Shown here: one piece after another, positions 1-7,834 of the stretch | Layout of the letters: each line of letters begins with the position of its first letter | How positions within the stretch are numbered: the stretch's first letter is position 1 | Origin: Acidobacteriota bacterium | GTDB lineage: Bacteria; Acidobacteriota; Terriglobia; Bryobacterales; Bryobacteraceae | NCBI GenBank assembly: GCA_023436715.1 | Contig: JAEZIJ010000123.1 | Span: forward strand, 1 to 53,658 | Length of the DNA stretch: 53,658 bases | Direction of reading: 5' to 3' | Notes under the pieces: model-generated | The model's input: the letters and a program-made list of their open reading frames with translations, nothing else | Told to the model about the DNA's origin: nothing | Databases searched by the model: none | Position numbers and translations under genes: made by a program

Positions 1-55
1 CGAGTTCCTTTTGGTCTTTCCGGTTGACTTCGATCCTCAGGGGTGGACGGCCCAT
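1..55 (-). CDS. IS630-type transposase, N-terminal end only (runs off the window)
   Basis: Only the first 18 codons lie in the window, read leftward from an ATG at 53-55. They begin MGRPPLRIEVNRKDQKEL, which has the character of the start of IS630-family transposases (a short basic RP-L-I-type strand before the helix-turn-helix). The rest lies left of the window, so the DDE catalytic core cannot be checked. It sits next to several broken genes, which fits a region disturbed by insertion. A stand-alone helix-turn-helix protein is the alternative. Confidence 0.4.
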   Translation of the reverse strand, partial: MGRPPLRIEVNRKDQKEL

Positions 56-186
56 ACTCAAGTATGAGCCAAAACATTTCAAAATGGAATTGTTTTTTAG
101 AATTTGTCTAGGCGGTCAGAGAACTAGTGTTGTCGGACTTACGATGATGTCACATGTCACGCTGTTTCGATGACATCGACCTTTAG

Positions 187-390
187 GAACTCCGCCGCCG
201 CACGGATTTCCTTGGTGCGGTCGGCCGGATCGAAGCACCCTTTTGTGCCGAGACAATCCAGGCCGCCGCGATCAAGTGCCGGTACTGCGGAGCGGCTGTC
301 GAATGCGTGTCGTGCGGGAAGGCAATCGATCCGGCGCTCGACCAGAAGTTCTGTAGCCAGTGCGGGGCGGCCGTCAAAGAATCAAAATAG
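187..390 (+). pseudogene. Fragment of a double zinc-ribbon protein
   Basis: Reading toward the stop at 388-390 gives a peptide with CAETIQAAAIKCRYCGA, then CVSCG and CSQCGAAVKESK at the end. Paired CxxC knuckles of this kind are typical of zinc-ribbon (DZR-like) domains. The frame has a stop at 184-186 and no ATG, GTG or TTG placed to start a complete protein, so this looks like the 3' remnant of a longer gene. Function is unknown; such ribbons usually cap small regulatory or membrane proteins. Confidence 0.5.
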
Positions 391-425
391 CCGGACCGCG
401 GCAAACACAGGGTTTACGCATCGTT

Positions 426-520
426 GGGTTCGTTTCGCAAAATTCACTTCTCATCGCCGCGTCCCCCTGAAGTTCAGGTGTCCGATTCTGGGATTAGGTT
501 CGTTTCGCACTTTTTACTTT
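426..520. repeat. Short direct repeat in non-coding DNA
   Basis: The 13 bases GGTTCGTTTCGCA occur at 427-439 and again at 497-509, each followed by a related AT-rich stretch ending in ACTT. The two copies are 70 bases apart. Apart from these copies I see no gene between 391 and 686. Confidence 0.45.
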
Positions 521-686
521 CCGCCCGAAACCCAGCCCACCGCCGGCCGTGGAACGTGTAGACACAAAACATCCGTGCCCTCCGCCCGGATGATACAGCC
601 CGGCGTCCGGCCGCCGATGCTGGCGTGAGCGTAAGATGCAGGCGAGTCGGAAAAAAGAAACCTCGAACTACGGTGACCGGGTGCCG

Positions 687-899
687 TCATTCTTCGCGCT
701 CCCGGGCCCTCAGCGCTTTCGTCTTCAGTCCGCCGAACCGATGCGGGCGCTTCTTCTTGGGCTTCGATATGGGAAGGGGAGCGGGACAGGCAGGCGCGAC
801 GTCTTCCCCGCCGTGCACATTGCCCTCGAGCCACTCTTCGATGAAACGCGCGGGGTAAAGCACCATTCTACTTCGCCAGTTGGCGAGGGTACCGTACAT
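687..899 (-). pseudogene. Excisionase-like helix-turn-helix fragment
   Basis: The 70-residue frame begins MYGTLANWRSRMVLYPARF and continues IEEWLEGN, followed by a basic, low-complexity tail. Small excisionase/MerR-like HTH proteins have the order GTL-x-x-W, then a glycine-rich turn, then a VLYP strand and a final x-x-W-L helix. Here the turn between W and the strand is missing, and a stop codon in the same frame lies just upstream of the ATG, so the start of the domain is lost. It is best read as a decayed remnant of a mobile-element regulator. A chance ORF cannot be excluded. Confidence 0.35.
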
Positions 900-900
900 T

Positions 901-1274
901 GACCTTCACGATCACCGGAGATGACTGCGCGGCAAAGTGGTCCTAGTCAACTCTTGGGCTACATGGTGCCCGCCCTGCCGCCGAGAGATTCCAACCTAAC
1001 AATGGTATATGACCGTTTCGAGGCCAAGGGCCTAGTCGTCCTCGCGATCTCCGGAGAGGCCCCAGATACATTGAGGAAGTTTGTCGCTGAATATGAAGTG
1101 CGGTTTCCAGTTCTCGTCGACCCAGGGACGAAAGTTGGGGAACAGGCATTCCACGTGGGGGCTCTTCCGGCAAGTTTCATTTACGACCGCTCGGGAAGGC
1201 TTGTGGCGCAGGCGCCGTCCGCGCCCACGATGGAGCGCTTGCTTAAGAAGCTCGAACTGGCCGGTTTGCACTAA
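901..1274 (+). pseudogene. Frameshifted TlpA/ResA-type thioredoxin-like protein
   Basis: This is a membrane-type redoxin broken across frames. Frame 925-996 reads LRGKVVLVNSWATWCPPCRR and then EIP before a stop at 997-999; WCPPC (Cys codons 967-969 and 976-978) is the classic TlpA/ResA active site. The fold continues in another frame from 993: NLTMVYDRFEAKGLVVLAIS, then FPVLVDPGTKVGEQAFHVG, the cis-proline segment ALPASFIYD, and the stop at 1272-1274. One missing base near 992 explains the switch. A further shift near 922-926 separates a TFTITGD stretch upstream. Loss of function is likely; a single sequencing error would explain only one of the two shifts. Confidence 0.75.
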
Positions 1275-1390
1275 CGCAGCAACACGGTCTTCAGGGCGAG
1301 GCCGGCGAAGTAGCCGCGGGTACCGGTGGCCGCTTGATTCTGCGACCGCAGCGACGACACCCTGTACAGCAAGGCACCGGGTGCAAGACC
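1271..1390 (-). pseudogene. Possible 3' fragment of an unknown gene
   Basis: Read leftward to a stop at 1271-1273, one frame gives APGALLYRVSSLRSQNQAAT and then GTRGYFAGLALKTVLLR. This resembles the C-terminal strand pairs of secreted beta-sandwich proteins, but I cannot name a family. It converges with the broken redoxin, sharing the stop region. The rest of 1391-1622 shows no recognisable gene. Confidence 0.2.
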
Positions 1391-1622
1391 GGAACACCGG
1401 CATGGCATGGGCAACGGCATTCGTCATCGGCCATGTGCAGGCATCCAGATGTAGCACGCTCGGTCAAAGGGTTGTGATCCATCCGTCTAGTCCATAAATA
1501 TACGCGATCGTGTGCCGCGCGGCCCTGAACCGTTTGGGGACCCAGTACTGCTGTCGAAAGTGCGACCCTCAACTCTCGCGCACTTCCGAACTCGCAATTC
1601 CTCAGCATCGGCGATTTTTTCA

Positions 1623-1651
1623 TTGACAATCGTTCAGCCAGAACTTATACT
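1623..1651 (+). promoter_or_regulatory. Sigma-70 promoter of the blaI/M56 operon
   Basis: TTGACA (1623-1628) and TATACT (1646-1651) are separated by exactly 17 bases, a near-consensus sigma-70 promoter. The predicted transcription start falls near 1658, inside the palindrome at 1651-1666, giving a leader of about 18 bases before the ATG at 1676. Confidence 0.75.
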
Positions 1652-1666
1652 CCGAATTAATTCGGA
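1651..1666. promoter_or_regulatory. Palindromic operator, probably for the BlaI-type repressor
   Basis: TCCGAATTAATTCGGA is a perfect 16-base palindrome covering the end of the -10 box and the predicted start site. BlaI/MecI repressors bind dyads at their own promoters, so this is the obvious autoregulatory operator. The sequence differs from the staphylococcal and Bacillus BlaI boxes. Confidence 0.65.
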
Positions 1667-1675
1667 CTTGAGTAC

Positions 1676-2077
1676 ATGGCACGACCAAAATCCGGCGGCC
1701 AGCTAACGCCGCTCGAACTCGAAATCATGAAGGTGCTTTGGGAAACCGGAGCCGCTAACGTACAGACCGTGCAGGACGGTCTGCCTAGAAACCGCAACTT
1801 AACCTACTCCAGCGTCCAGACCATGCTCAATCTTCTGGTCAAGAAGAGGCGGGCGACGCGCGAACTCGAAGGGCGCGCATTCTACTACCGGCCCGTGCTA
1901 GAGCGCAGCGGCGCCGTCCGGATGGCGCTCAAGGACATGATTGACCGCTTCTTCGGAGGTTCGGCAGAGGACTTGGTCATGGGCCTAATCGAAACTCGTC
2001 AGCTCGAACCCGAGAAACTGACCGAGCTGCACAAGGCTTGCAAGCGCCGACAGGAGGAACGCCGTGGCCGCGATTAG
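1676..2077 (+). CDS. BlaI/MecI/CopY-family transcriptional repressor
   Basis: A 133-residue winged-helix repressor. LTPLELEIMKVLWETGAANV (residues 10-29) opens the domain, LTYSSVQTMLNLLVKK (about 43-58) is the recognition helix, and the wing and dimerisation part follow (RAFYYRPVLER, then FFGGSAEDLVMGLIE). Length matches the family (120-140). In BlaI/MecI systems the repressor is inactivated when a partner M56 metallopeptidase senses a signal; the next gene is such a partner and overlaps by 14 bases. The ATG start sits 25 bases after a strong -10 box and just past a perfect palindrome, so autoregulation is likely. The regulated stress is unknown. Confidence 0.93.
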   Translation: MARPKSGGQLTPLELEIMKVLWETGAANVQTVQDGLPRNRNLTYSSVQTMLNLLVKKRRATRELEGRAFYYRPVLERSGAVRMALKDMIDRFFGGSAEDLVMGLIETRQLEPEKLTELHKACKRRQEERRGRD

Positions 2078-3335
2078 CCGGTATGCACTTGCCGCTCTTG
2101 CCAACGCCCTCTGGCAGGTCGCGGTTGTCTACGTGGCAGCACTTGTTTGCGCTTGGCTGTTGCGCGGTTCGCATCGGCGGCAGCACAACGTGTGGTTGGC
2201 GGCATTTGCCTTAAGCGTTTTGCTCCCCGTCGCTGCACTCGTTCCGGGCGGCAAGGCACACGATCCGGGAGCACCTCCGGATTCTGTCGCAGGCCTCCGC
2301 CCCGTTCGACGTGACGCGCCGCTTTCTCCCGAAACCACATTGGGGAGACTGGTGCTGGCGACCTATCTGATGCTTGTCTTCTGGGCCGGGGGGCGACGGT
2401 TGTTTTCCGAACGGAAGATGCGCCGCATTGTGAGTCTGACATCGCAGCGTGTTCTTCCATCCGCTCTGGAAGGTGTCCTCGCCCGGTGCCAGGCCAAATT
2501 CAGTGTCCCCGATGTTCGCATCCTTACCACCACTGCATGGCCAGCGCCGCTGACAACCGGTTTTCAACACCCGCTCATAATCCTTCCTGAGAGCATTCTG
2601 GACAATGGCTCGGAGGATGTGCTGCTTACGATCCTGGGCCATGAGCTTGCGCACATCCAGCGCCGCGACTTTCTTTGGAATGCGCTTGTGGAAGCGTTCT
2701 ACCCGTTCATTGCCTTTCACCCTTGTGCGGCTCTGATCCGGCGCAGGATTCGCGATACACGCGAACTGGCTTGCGATGATTTGGTGACCGAGAAAGTCCT
2801 CGAAGCTCCGCGCTATGCCGCTGCGCTGCTCGAAGTCGCGCTCCAGTCGGCCGAGGCTCCGATTGCGGTGGCCGAGGTCGCAACGCTCGGCGCAGGCAAT
2901 CTGGAAGAGCGAATCCGGCGGCTCATAGTGCGGTCATGTGGCAAAGCCAAACAACCATTTCTCGCAGTCGCGGCTGCGACAGGAGTTCTGTTGTCAGTTT
3001 CTGCCGCAGCCCTAGCTTACTCTTTTCAGCCGTCCGATCCAAGCGACTTCACGGGCATCTGGCAGGAGAACTGGGGCCTTGCCAACCTTCGTCGTGGCAT
3101 TCAGTTTGATCCGAATCAATGCTGCTATCGCATACTGGAGATCCGCTACCAGAACGGTCAGACGCGCCTGACCGAACCTATCCAGAACCCACTGCTTGAG
3201 AATGGGGTACTTCAGTTCCGCGATCGGGAGCGGGCCTTCGAGTTGATGCCCGCGGGGGACGGCCGAGCACTTGTTCGCTCCAATGCCATCCCGCACTTCA
3301 ACGAACGCTGGGTTGCTTATACGAAGCTTCGGTAG
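2064..3335 (+). CDS. M56 (BlaR1-like) integral membrane metallopeptidase
   Basis: A 423-residue protein starting at GTG 2064 behind a GGAGGAA ribosome site. Three hydrophobic segments lie in the first 120 residues. The zinc protease motif HELAH is at 193-197 (within ILGHELAHIQRRDF), with the downstream conserved ELACDDLV. A last membrane span lies at about 303-323, followed by a roughly 100-residue outer domain starting DFTGIWQENW. In BlaR1/MecR1 the outer domain is a penicillin-binding sensor; here it is short and unrelated to transpeptidases, so a beta-lactam ligand is unlikely. It probably cleaves or releases the upstream repressor on sensing an envelope signal. Co-transcribed with both neighbours. 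Confidence 0.92.
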   Translation: MAAISRYALAALANALWQVAVVYVAALVCAWLLRGSHRRQHNVWLAAFALSVLLPVAALVPGGKAHDPGAPPDSVAGLRPVRRDAPLSPETTLGRLVLATYLMLVFWAGGRRLFSERKMRRIVSLTSQRVLPSALEGVLARCQAKFSVPDVRILTTTAWPAPLTTGFQHPLIILPESILDNGSEDVLLTILGHELAHIQRRDFLWNALVEAFYPFIAFHPCAALIRRRIRDTRELACDDLVTEKVLEAPRYAAALLEVALQSAEAPIAVAEVATLGAGNLEERIRRLIVRSCGKAKQPFLAVAAATGVLLSVSAAALAYSFQPSDPSDFTGIWQENWGLANLRRGIQFDPNQCCYRILEIRYQNGQTRLTEPIQNPLLENGVLQFRDRERAFELMPAGDGRALVRSNAIPHFNERWVAYTKLR

Positions 3336-3358
3336 CAACCGAGGCCAGGAGAACAGCC

Positions 3359-5218
3359 GTGAAATCTCTTACACTCGTCGTCTGTACACTCAGCACGGCC
3401 TTTACCGTGCACGCCGGAGACCCCCGGCTGCGTATCGAACCCGCACAGCCGCATCCGGGTGGGAAACTCACTGTGACATTCGATCCCAAGGGTGGTCCGC
3501 TCGAGCAATCAAGCACGCTCAAGTTGGTATACGGTTTTACCGTCTATCAAGACTTTCGAACCCCACTACCGCCGAAAGAGAACCGCTTCGTAGCCGAGGT
3601 CGCCATCCCGGCATCTGCCGCCTACTTCTGGTGCTGGGTGGAGGGGAAGACTCCGGCCGAGAAGGACACTAACCGCGGAGGCGTCTGGGACTCCTATCTC
3701 TACGATGACAAGGGTCTCCCCGTCGAGAACGCCCGCGAGTCACGTGCTAGCCTCTACGAGGTTCGCGGTCAATCTATCGACAGGTACACTGCCGGGCTGA
3801 CCCTATTCGAAGAAGAGCTGCGGGCGTTTCCCACGAACGGCCGTGCCCGAGGCCTGTGGTGGGCTTTGCGCTTTGAGGATGCAGGAAAGAGTATCGAGGC
3901 TCGCGATGAAATCCTTCAAGAGATTAGCGCCTTCGTGAACTCAAACCTGGACAAACCTTGGGCGTATCGCGCAGCTTCGCTAGGCTACAACAATCTTGGC
4001 CGCAATCCCGAGGCATTGGAGGTGATACGCAGGTTCGTGAAACGCTTTCCCGAAGGCAACTCCCTCGACAGCGACATCGAATTCTTCTTTGGCAATTTTG
4101 GATCAGTCGCCGACCTCGAAAGTTTGCAGGAGGGTTCGAAACGTTGGGCGGCCAACCCACGCTACTGGAACTCGCTGTTGCGCTCATATGAGAAATTGCA
4201 TGCCGGTCCCGAAAAACTGCGGCACCCCGGGGAGGAGTCGCTGAAACTCGTGCCGAAGGACCAAGACGCGTTCGGCTTTACCCGGATGGACATCGCCGAG
4301 AGATGGCTTGCCAACGGCGTTGATCCCGTCGCTGCGGAACGGGTGGCGCGTGAAGCTGTTGGCATCTCAGAACTCGGCCAACGATATACGGATGCCGCCA
4401 ACCTTCTACGCGATCCACGGCTGGCCTCGCGAACAACGGTGACCGCCGTACATCGCAGTACTCTTGGATGGGCTCTGTTTCAGCAGGGCCGGTACGACGA
4501 CGCGGTCCGCGAGTTGAAGCGCGCGGTTGAGATCCGGGAGAAAGAGAAGATCGTCGCACGGGGCGTCTACTATCGACTTGGACAGACTTTGGAACGTTTG
4601 AACCGTCCGGCCGAAGCTATGGATGCATACCTCCGAGAGTTGGCGTGGGGAGCGGACCAGAAGCGTGCCCGCGAAGCCGCCGCCGCTCTGTACGCCAACG
4701 CTCATGGCGGCTCAGGGGGCTTCGATGCAGCGGTTCAAGGGCAGGTGAACCAGCTAATCGCTGAGGCAACTAGCGCGACAGAGGAGCCCGTTCAGGACGT
4801 CAATCAGAAGCTGGGGCGATTCGATCTGCGCAGGCCCGACGGCGCACTCATTCCGATCAGCCGCTTCGAAGGAAGGATTGTGGTGATCGAATTCTGGGCC
4901 ACTTGGTGCGGCATGTGTCTCGCCTCAATGGAGAACACACAGAAGCTCGCAAGCCAGTTCCCGGATGACGTGGTCGTCTTGGCCGTCAGCACCGATGGCG
5001 AAGAGACCCGCGGGCGTGCGAAGCCGTACTTGGACAGCAAAGGTTACAGGTTTGCGCTGCTGTTCGACGACGAATCTCGCCGCGACCTTGCGGTGCCTTG
5101 TGTTCCAGCGCGCTTCTTGCTGGACCGAAAGGGGCAACTGCGGGTCCGGGAATTCGGCACCGGCCGCTCGTCGGAACTTGTTTTCGAGAAGAAGTTGCGA
5201 GCGCTCGTTGCCGAGTGA
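3359..5218 (+). CDS. Secreted TPR protein with C-terminal TlpA-like thioredoxin domain
   Basis: A 619-residue protein with a signal peptide (residues 1-19, ending VHAG). A beta-rich N-terminal domain covers roughly 20-130. A long helical tetratricopeptide region runs to about 465 (clear TPR units near STLGWALFQQGRYDDAVREL and YYRLGQTLERLNRPAEAMDA). A redoxin domain closes the protein. Its active site is WCGMC (Cys517 and Cys520), with the cis-proline region VPARFLLDRKG. It should act outside the inner membrane in thiol-disulfide exchange, using the TPRs to hold a partner. The GTG start has AGGAG upstream, and the gene follows the M56 gene by 23 bases, so it is the likely effector of the BlaI operon. 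The broken redoxin at 901-1274 is a separate, smaller relative. Confidence 0.85.
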   Translation: MKSLTLVVCTLSTAFTVHAGDPRLRIEPAQPHPGGKLTVTFDPKGGPLEQSSTLKLVYGFTVYQDFRTPLPPKENRFVAEVAIPASAAYFWCWVEGKTPAEKDTNRGGVWDSYLYDDKGLPVENARESRASLYEVRGQSIDRYTAGLTLFEEELRAFPTNGRARGLWWALRFEDAGKSIEARDEILQEISAFVNSNLDKPWAYRAASLGYNNLGRNPEALEVIRRFVKRFPEGNSLDSDIEFFFGNFGSVADLESLQEGSKRWAANPRYWNSLLRSYEKLHAGPEKLRHPGEESLKLVPKDQDAFGFTRMDIAERWLANGVDPVAAERVAREAVGISELGQRYTDAANLLRDPRLASRTTVTAVHRSTLGWALFQQGRYDDAVRELKRAVEIREKEKIVARGVYYRLGQTLERLNRPAEAMDAYLRELAWGADQKRAREAAAALYANAHGGSGGFDAAVQGQVNQLIAEATSATEEPVQDVNQKLGRFDLRRPDGALIPISRFEGRIVVIEFWATWCGMCLASMENTQKLASQFPDDVVVLAVSTDGEETRGRAKPYLDSKGYRFALLFDDESRRDLAVPCVPARFLLDRKGQLRVREFGTGRSSELVFEKKLRALVAE

Positions 5219-5276
5219 TCGTGATCCTCGGAAGTTCAGAGGACGCTGGACCAATATCCGTAAGTTCTTGAGGAAC

Positions 5277-5294
5277 TGGTAGCGCTAACAGGGA
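5277..5294 (-). repeat. Second copy of the tRNA-Glu 3' end (attachment-site-like scar)
   Basis: TGGTAGCGCTAAC at 5277-5289 is identical to 5941-5953, which is the CCA tail, discriminator and acceptor arm of the tRNA-Glu gene; the match continues as GGGA after one extra base. Integrases that use tRNA genes leave exactly such a duplicate of the 3' end at the far side of the insert. The 650 bases between the copies would be a scar or a mostly deleted element. A 13-base chance match at this spot is very unlikely. Confidence 0.55.
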
Positions 5295-5520
5295 CAAGAC
5301 GCCCCAAAGGCACCGGGACCTCTAGTCCGAAGCTTTCCAGCGAAATGCCGAACGAGCCGGCATCATCAGGGCCGGGCACCCCACAGGCGGAACGGCAGCA
5401 GGAGTTTGACCTTGCTCGGCGATGTATCACTCGCTCTTGGAGCGTACCTCCATGCAGCGTTAGCAAAAGCAGCCGTATCCTAGGGCCATTCCGGCGGTAA
5501 TAATAATCAGGTACGAAAAT

Positions 5521-5856
5521 GTGATGCCGCAAAGAGCCTTCGAGCAGTATCACCAGGCGGTGTACGACTTCGCGTACCGCCTGACGGGCCGCCAAGAGGT
5601 TGCCGAAGATATCACGCAGGAGTGTTTCCTCGTCTTGGTGCGCTCGCCGTGGCGCTACGATCCAGCGCGCGCAGGCATGAAAACGTTTCTCTTCGCTATA
5701 GCCCGCAACTTGGCCTTGAAGGAGTACCGAGACCGCAGCGGTGAGCAGCCGCTGGACTCCTACCTGTACATGTCGCACGACCCCACTTTCGAGCCAAAGC
5801 CCAACCAGATCAGCATGGGGACGGACCGGCTGGAGAATCTGGTGCCGAAGCAGTAA
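5521..5856 (+). CDS. Truncated ECF-type RNA polymerase sigma factor (region 2 only)
   Basis: The 111-residue product has a good sigma-70 region 2: FEQYHQAVYDFAYRLTGRQE, then AEDITQECFLVLV and TFLFAIARNLALKEYRDR. The region 4 domain needed for -35 binding is absent: after about residue 75 the sequence becomes a short unrelated tail ending in LENLVPKQ. ECF factors are usually 160-200 residues. GTG at 5521 or ATG at 5524 could start it; no strong ribosome site is seen. It lies between the two tRNA-Glu repeats, so it may be the leftover of a gene cut during integration or deletion. It is probably not functional as a normal sigma factor. Confidence 0.6.
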   Translation: MMPQRAFEQYHQAVYDFAYRLTGRQEVAEDITQECFLVLVRSPWRYDPARAGMKTFLFAIARNLALKEYRDRSGEQPLDSYLYMSHDPTFEPKPNQISMGTDRLENLVPKQ

Positions 5857-5940
5857 TAACCGGGAATACAATCGGGACGCGGACCCGTTAGGGGCCAGAC
5901 GGCCGGGCATCCTACCCTTGTCTCGAAGTGCATGAAAACA

Positions 5941-6015
5941 TGGTAGCGCTAACGGGAATCGAACCCGTATTTGAGCCTTGAGAGGGCTCCGTCCTAACCG
6001 TTAGACGATAGCGCC
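5941..6015 (-). tRNA. tRNA-Glu (anticodon CUC)
   Basis: The reverse strand folds as a full cloverleaf: acceptor GGCGCTA with TAGCGCT (a G-U pair at the end), anticodon stem GAGCC/GGCTC around the loop CTCTCAA, T-stem ACGGG/CCCGT around TTCGATT, discriminator A and an encoded CCA. The anticodon is CUC, reading GAG. The 3' end is repeated at 5277. Confidence 0.95.
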
Positions 6016-6075
6016 GTGTCCAATAGATTAGCACAGACGCATCCGGCGTGAGATTCGGGTGTAGAATTCCCGAAG

Positions 6076-6681
6076 GTGCTCCCTCTTGCTGAAGCCGCTG
6101 TGCTCGGGTTGTCCTCGGGACCTGCCTGCCTGGCCTCGTGCGGGCCTGTACTGCTGCCGTGGCTCGCCGCCGAGAGGCGAAACACCCAGGGAACCGCGCT
6201 GGCTCTGACCGAATTCCTCGCCGGACGGCTGGCCGGTTACCTCGCGTTTGCCGCCATCGCGTGGTGGACGGGAGCGGCGATGCCGCTGGCGCCGCGGACT
6301 CGCGGTTTGGTGTTCGGCGCCGCACACGTCGGTCTTGCTGTCGCGCTCGCCTTGTACGCCGTCCGACCGAAGCGCCACTGCACGCGCGGCAGGTCCGCCG
6401 CGCCGCTCACCCTGGGGCTGCTCACCGGCATCAACCTGTGCGCGCCGTTCCTGGCGGCGGCCATCCGGGCGGCCGAGAGCGCGACGCTCGCTGGCTCGGT
6501 GGCGTTCTTCGCCGCGTACTTCGCCGGAACAACCGTCTGGTTTCTGCCCGCGATCGGCATCGCCTCGCTACCCCGTTTCGAAGCGCTGCCCACCGTGGCA
6601 CGATACACGCTGGCCGTGCTGGCCGCGTACTACGGTTATCTTGGCCTCATCGCCTTGCTCAGGAGTTTCGTCCATGGTTAA
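6076..6681 (+). CDS. SafE/UreH-domain membrane protein (sulfite exporter TauE/SafE family)
   Basis: A 201-residue hydrophobic protein with about six membrane spans. The N-terminal helix carries PACLASCGPVLLPWL, the cysteine pair before GPVL that is typical of the UreH/SafE-like domain, a relative of the DsbD and nickel/cobalt transporter core. Such proteins move metal ions or reducing equivalents across the membrane, and are often found beside cbb3 oxidase maturation genes. The GTG at 6076 has only a weak ribosome site, so the start is less sure than the family. The next gene overlaps by 8 bases, so the two are translated together. Confidence 0.7.
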   Translation: MLPLAEAAVLGLSSGPACLASCGPVLLPWLAAERRNTQGTALALTEFLAGRLAGYLAFAAIAWWTGAAMPLAPRTRGLVFGAAHVGLAVALALYAVRPKRHCTRGRSAAPLTLGLLTGINLCAPFLAAAIRAAESATLAGSVAFFAAYFAGTTVWFLPAIGIASLPRFEALPTVARYTLAVLAAYYGYLGLIALLRSFVHG

Positions 6682-7825
6682 GCACGCCGCCGCGCCCTTG
6701 CGCAGCAATGGCAGATCCCTGCTGCTGACATTGCCCATTCTGCTCTGGGCGCTGCTCATGTTCTCGCGTGTTTTCGTGCAGCCCGGCGCCGCCGCGAAAC
6801 TCGGCGGAGCGGTTGCGCTCGTCTTCATGGTCACGCTGTTTTACCTGATGATGCGCACCGGCCGCACCCATAGGTGGCGGCGCATTTTCTTCGCCACCCT
6901 GGGTTTCCTGTTCCCGGTGGGGTTCATCTGGGAACTCCTGCTCGTGCGCGGCTCGATGAGCATCCCGATCGAAAGAATGATCGCGGGCGACACGCCTTTC
7001 TGCTTTCTCGCCATCCCGATGATGATCGTCCCGGCGGCGCTGTTCAAAACGGTGATCTTCCCGGGCTCGATTCTGCCCACGCCAAGCAACCCACACGCGG
7101 TCGCTGCCATGGTGGGGCTGTGGTTTGCCGCGACGCTGGTGCTGGCGAAAGGCTGGTGCAGCTTCGGATGCTTTTTCGGCGGCATCGAGGAAGGCTTCGC
7201 GGCGGCAATGAAGAAGCCCCGGATCAAGAAACTCGATCCGCGCTGGCGCTGGATGCCATGGGCCGTGCTCGCGGCCATCGTGCTGCTCTCGGCCGCGACA
7301 TTCTCGCCCACGTACTGCGAATGGCTCTGCCCATTTAAGGCGGTTACGGAATTCTCCCAGGTGGTCTCGCTCGAAACCGGCCTACAGGCGGTGATCTTCA
7401 CCAGCCTGTTCGGCGGGCTGGTAGTCTTGATGCCGCTGCTCACGAAGAAGCGGACCCAGTGCACGTTCCTCTGCCCGTTCGGCGCGTTCCAGTCGCTGTT
7501 CAACAAGATCAGCATCTTCGACATCCGGATCGACCGCGCGAAGTGCAACGACTGCGTCCTGTGCCGCAGCGAGTGCCCGACCATGTCGCTGAACGCGGAT
7601 TCGGTGAAGGCCGGCAACGCGCTGCTCTCGTGCATGAAATGCGGGGCCTGCGTTGACGTGTGCCCGAAAAGCGCCGCGAGGTGGCACATCAAGGGGACGC
7701 CGCTTTCCGCCCGGCCGGAAACGGCGCGGCTGCTCTACCTATACGCCGCGTGGGCTTTCGCGACAATGTTCGGCGGCAGCATCATCGCCGGCTCGCTCAC
7801 CAAGCTGTTCGGGATCATCGTTTAG
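6674..7825 (+). CDS. NapH/NosR/CcoG-like membrane 4Fe-4S ferredoxin
   Basis: A 383-residue protein with several membrane spans. It has two membrane-associated cysteine motifs typical of NapH/NosR/RdxA (KGWCSFGCFFGG near residue 160, then CEWLCPF and CTFLCPFGAF). Two C-terminal 4Fe-4S clusters follow: CNDCVLCRSECP and CMKCGACVDVCP. A last membrane helix ends the protein. It should pass electrons from the quinone pool through the membrane. The ATG at 6674 has AGGAG 8 bases upstream and overlaps the previous gene. No nap, nos or cco structural genes are present here, so the acceptor is unknown. Confidence 0.85.
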   Translation: MVKHAAAPLRSNGRSLLLTLPILLWALLMFSRVFVQPGAAAKLGGAVALVFMVTLFYLMMRTGRTHRWRRIFFATLGFLFPVGFIWELLLVRGSMSIPIERMIAGDTPFCFLAIPMMIVPAALFKTVIFPGSILPTPSNPHAVAAMVGLWFAATLVLAKGWCSFGCFFGGIEEGFAAAMKKPRIKKLDPRWRWMPWAVLAAIVLLSAATFSPTYCEWLCPFKAVTEFSQVVSLETGLQAVIFTSLFGGLVVLMPLLTKKRTQCTFLCPFGAFQSLFNKISIFDIRIDRAKCNDCVLCRSECPTMSLNADSVKAGNALLSCMKCGACVDVCPKSAARWHIKGTPLSARPETARLLYLYAAWAFATMFGGSIIAGSLTKLFGIIV

Positions 7826-7834
7826 GAGGCCGCG

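Noticed and set aside
925..1274. Programmed frameshift in the redoxin gene
   Set aside because: No slippery heptamer or stimulatory structure is seen at 985-998, and a second break exists upstream; decay fits better.
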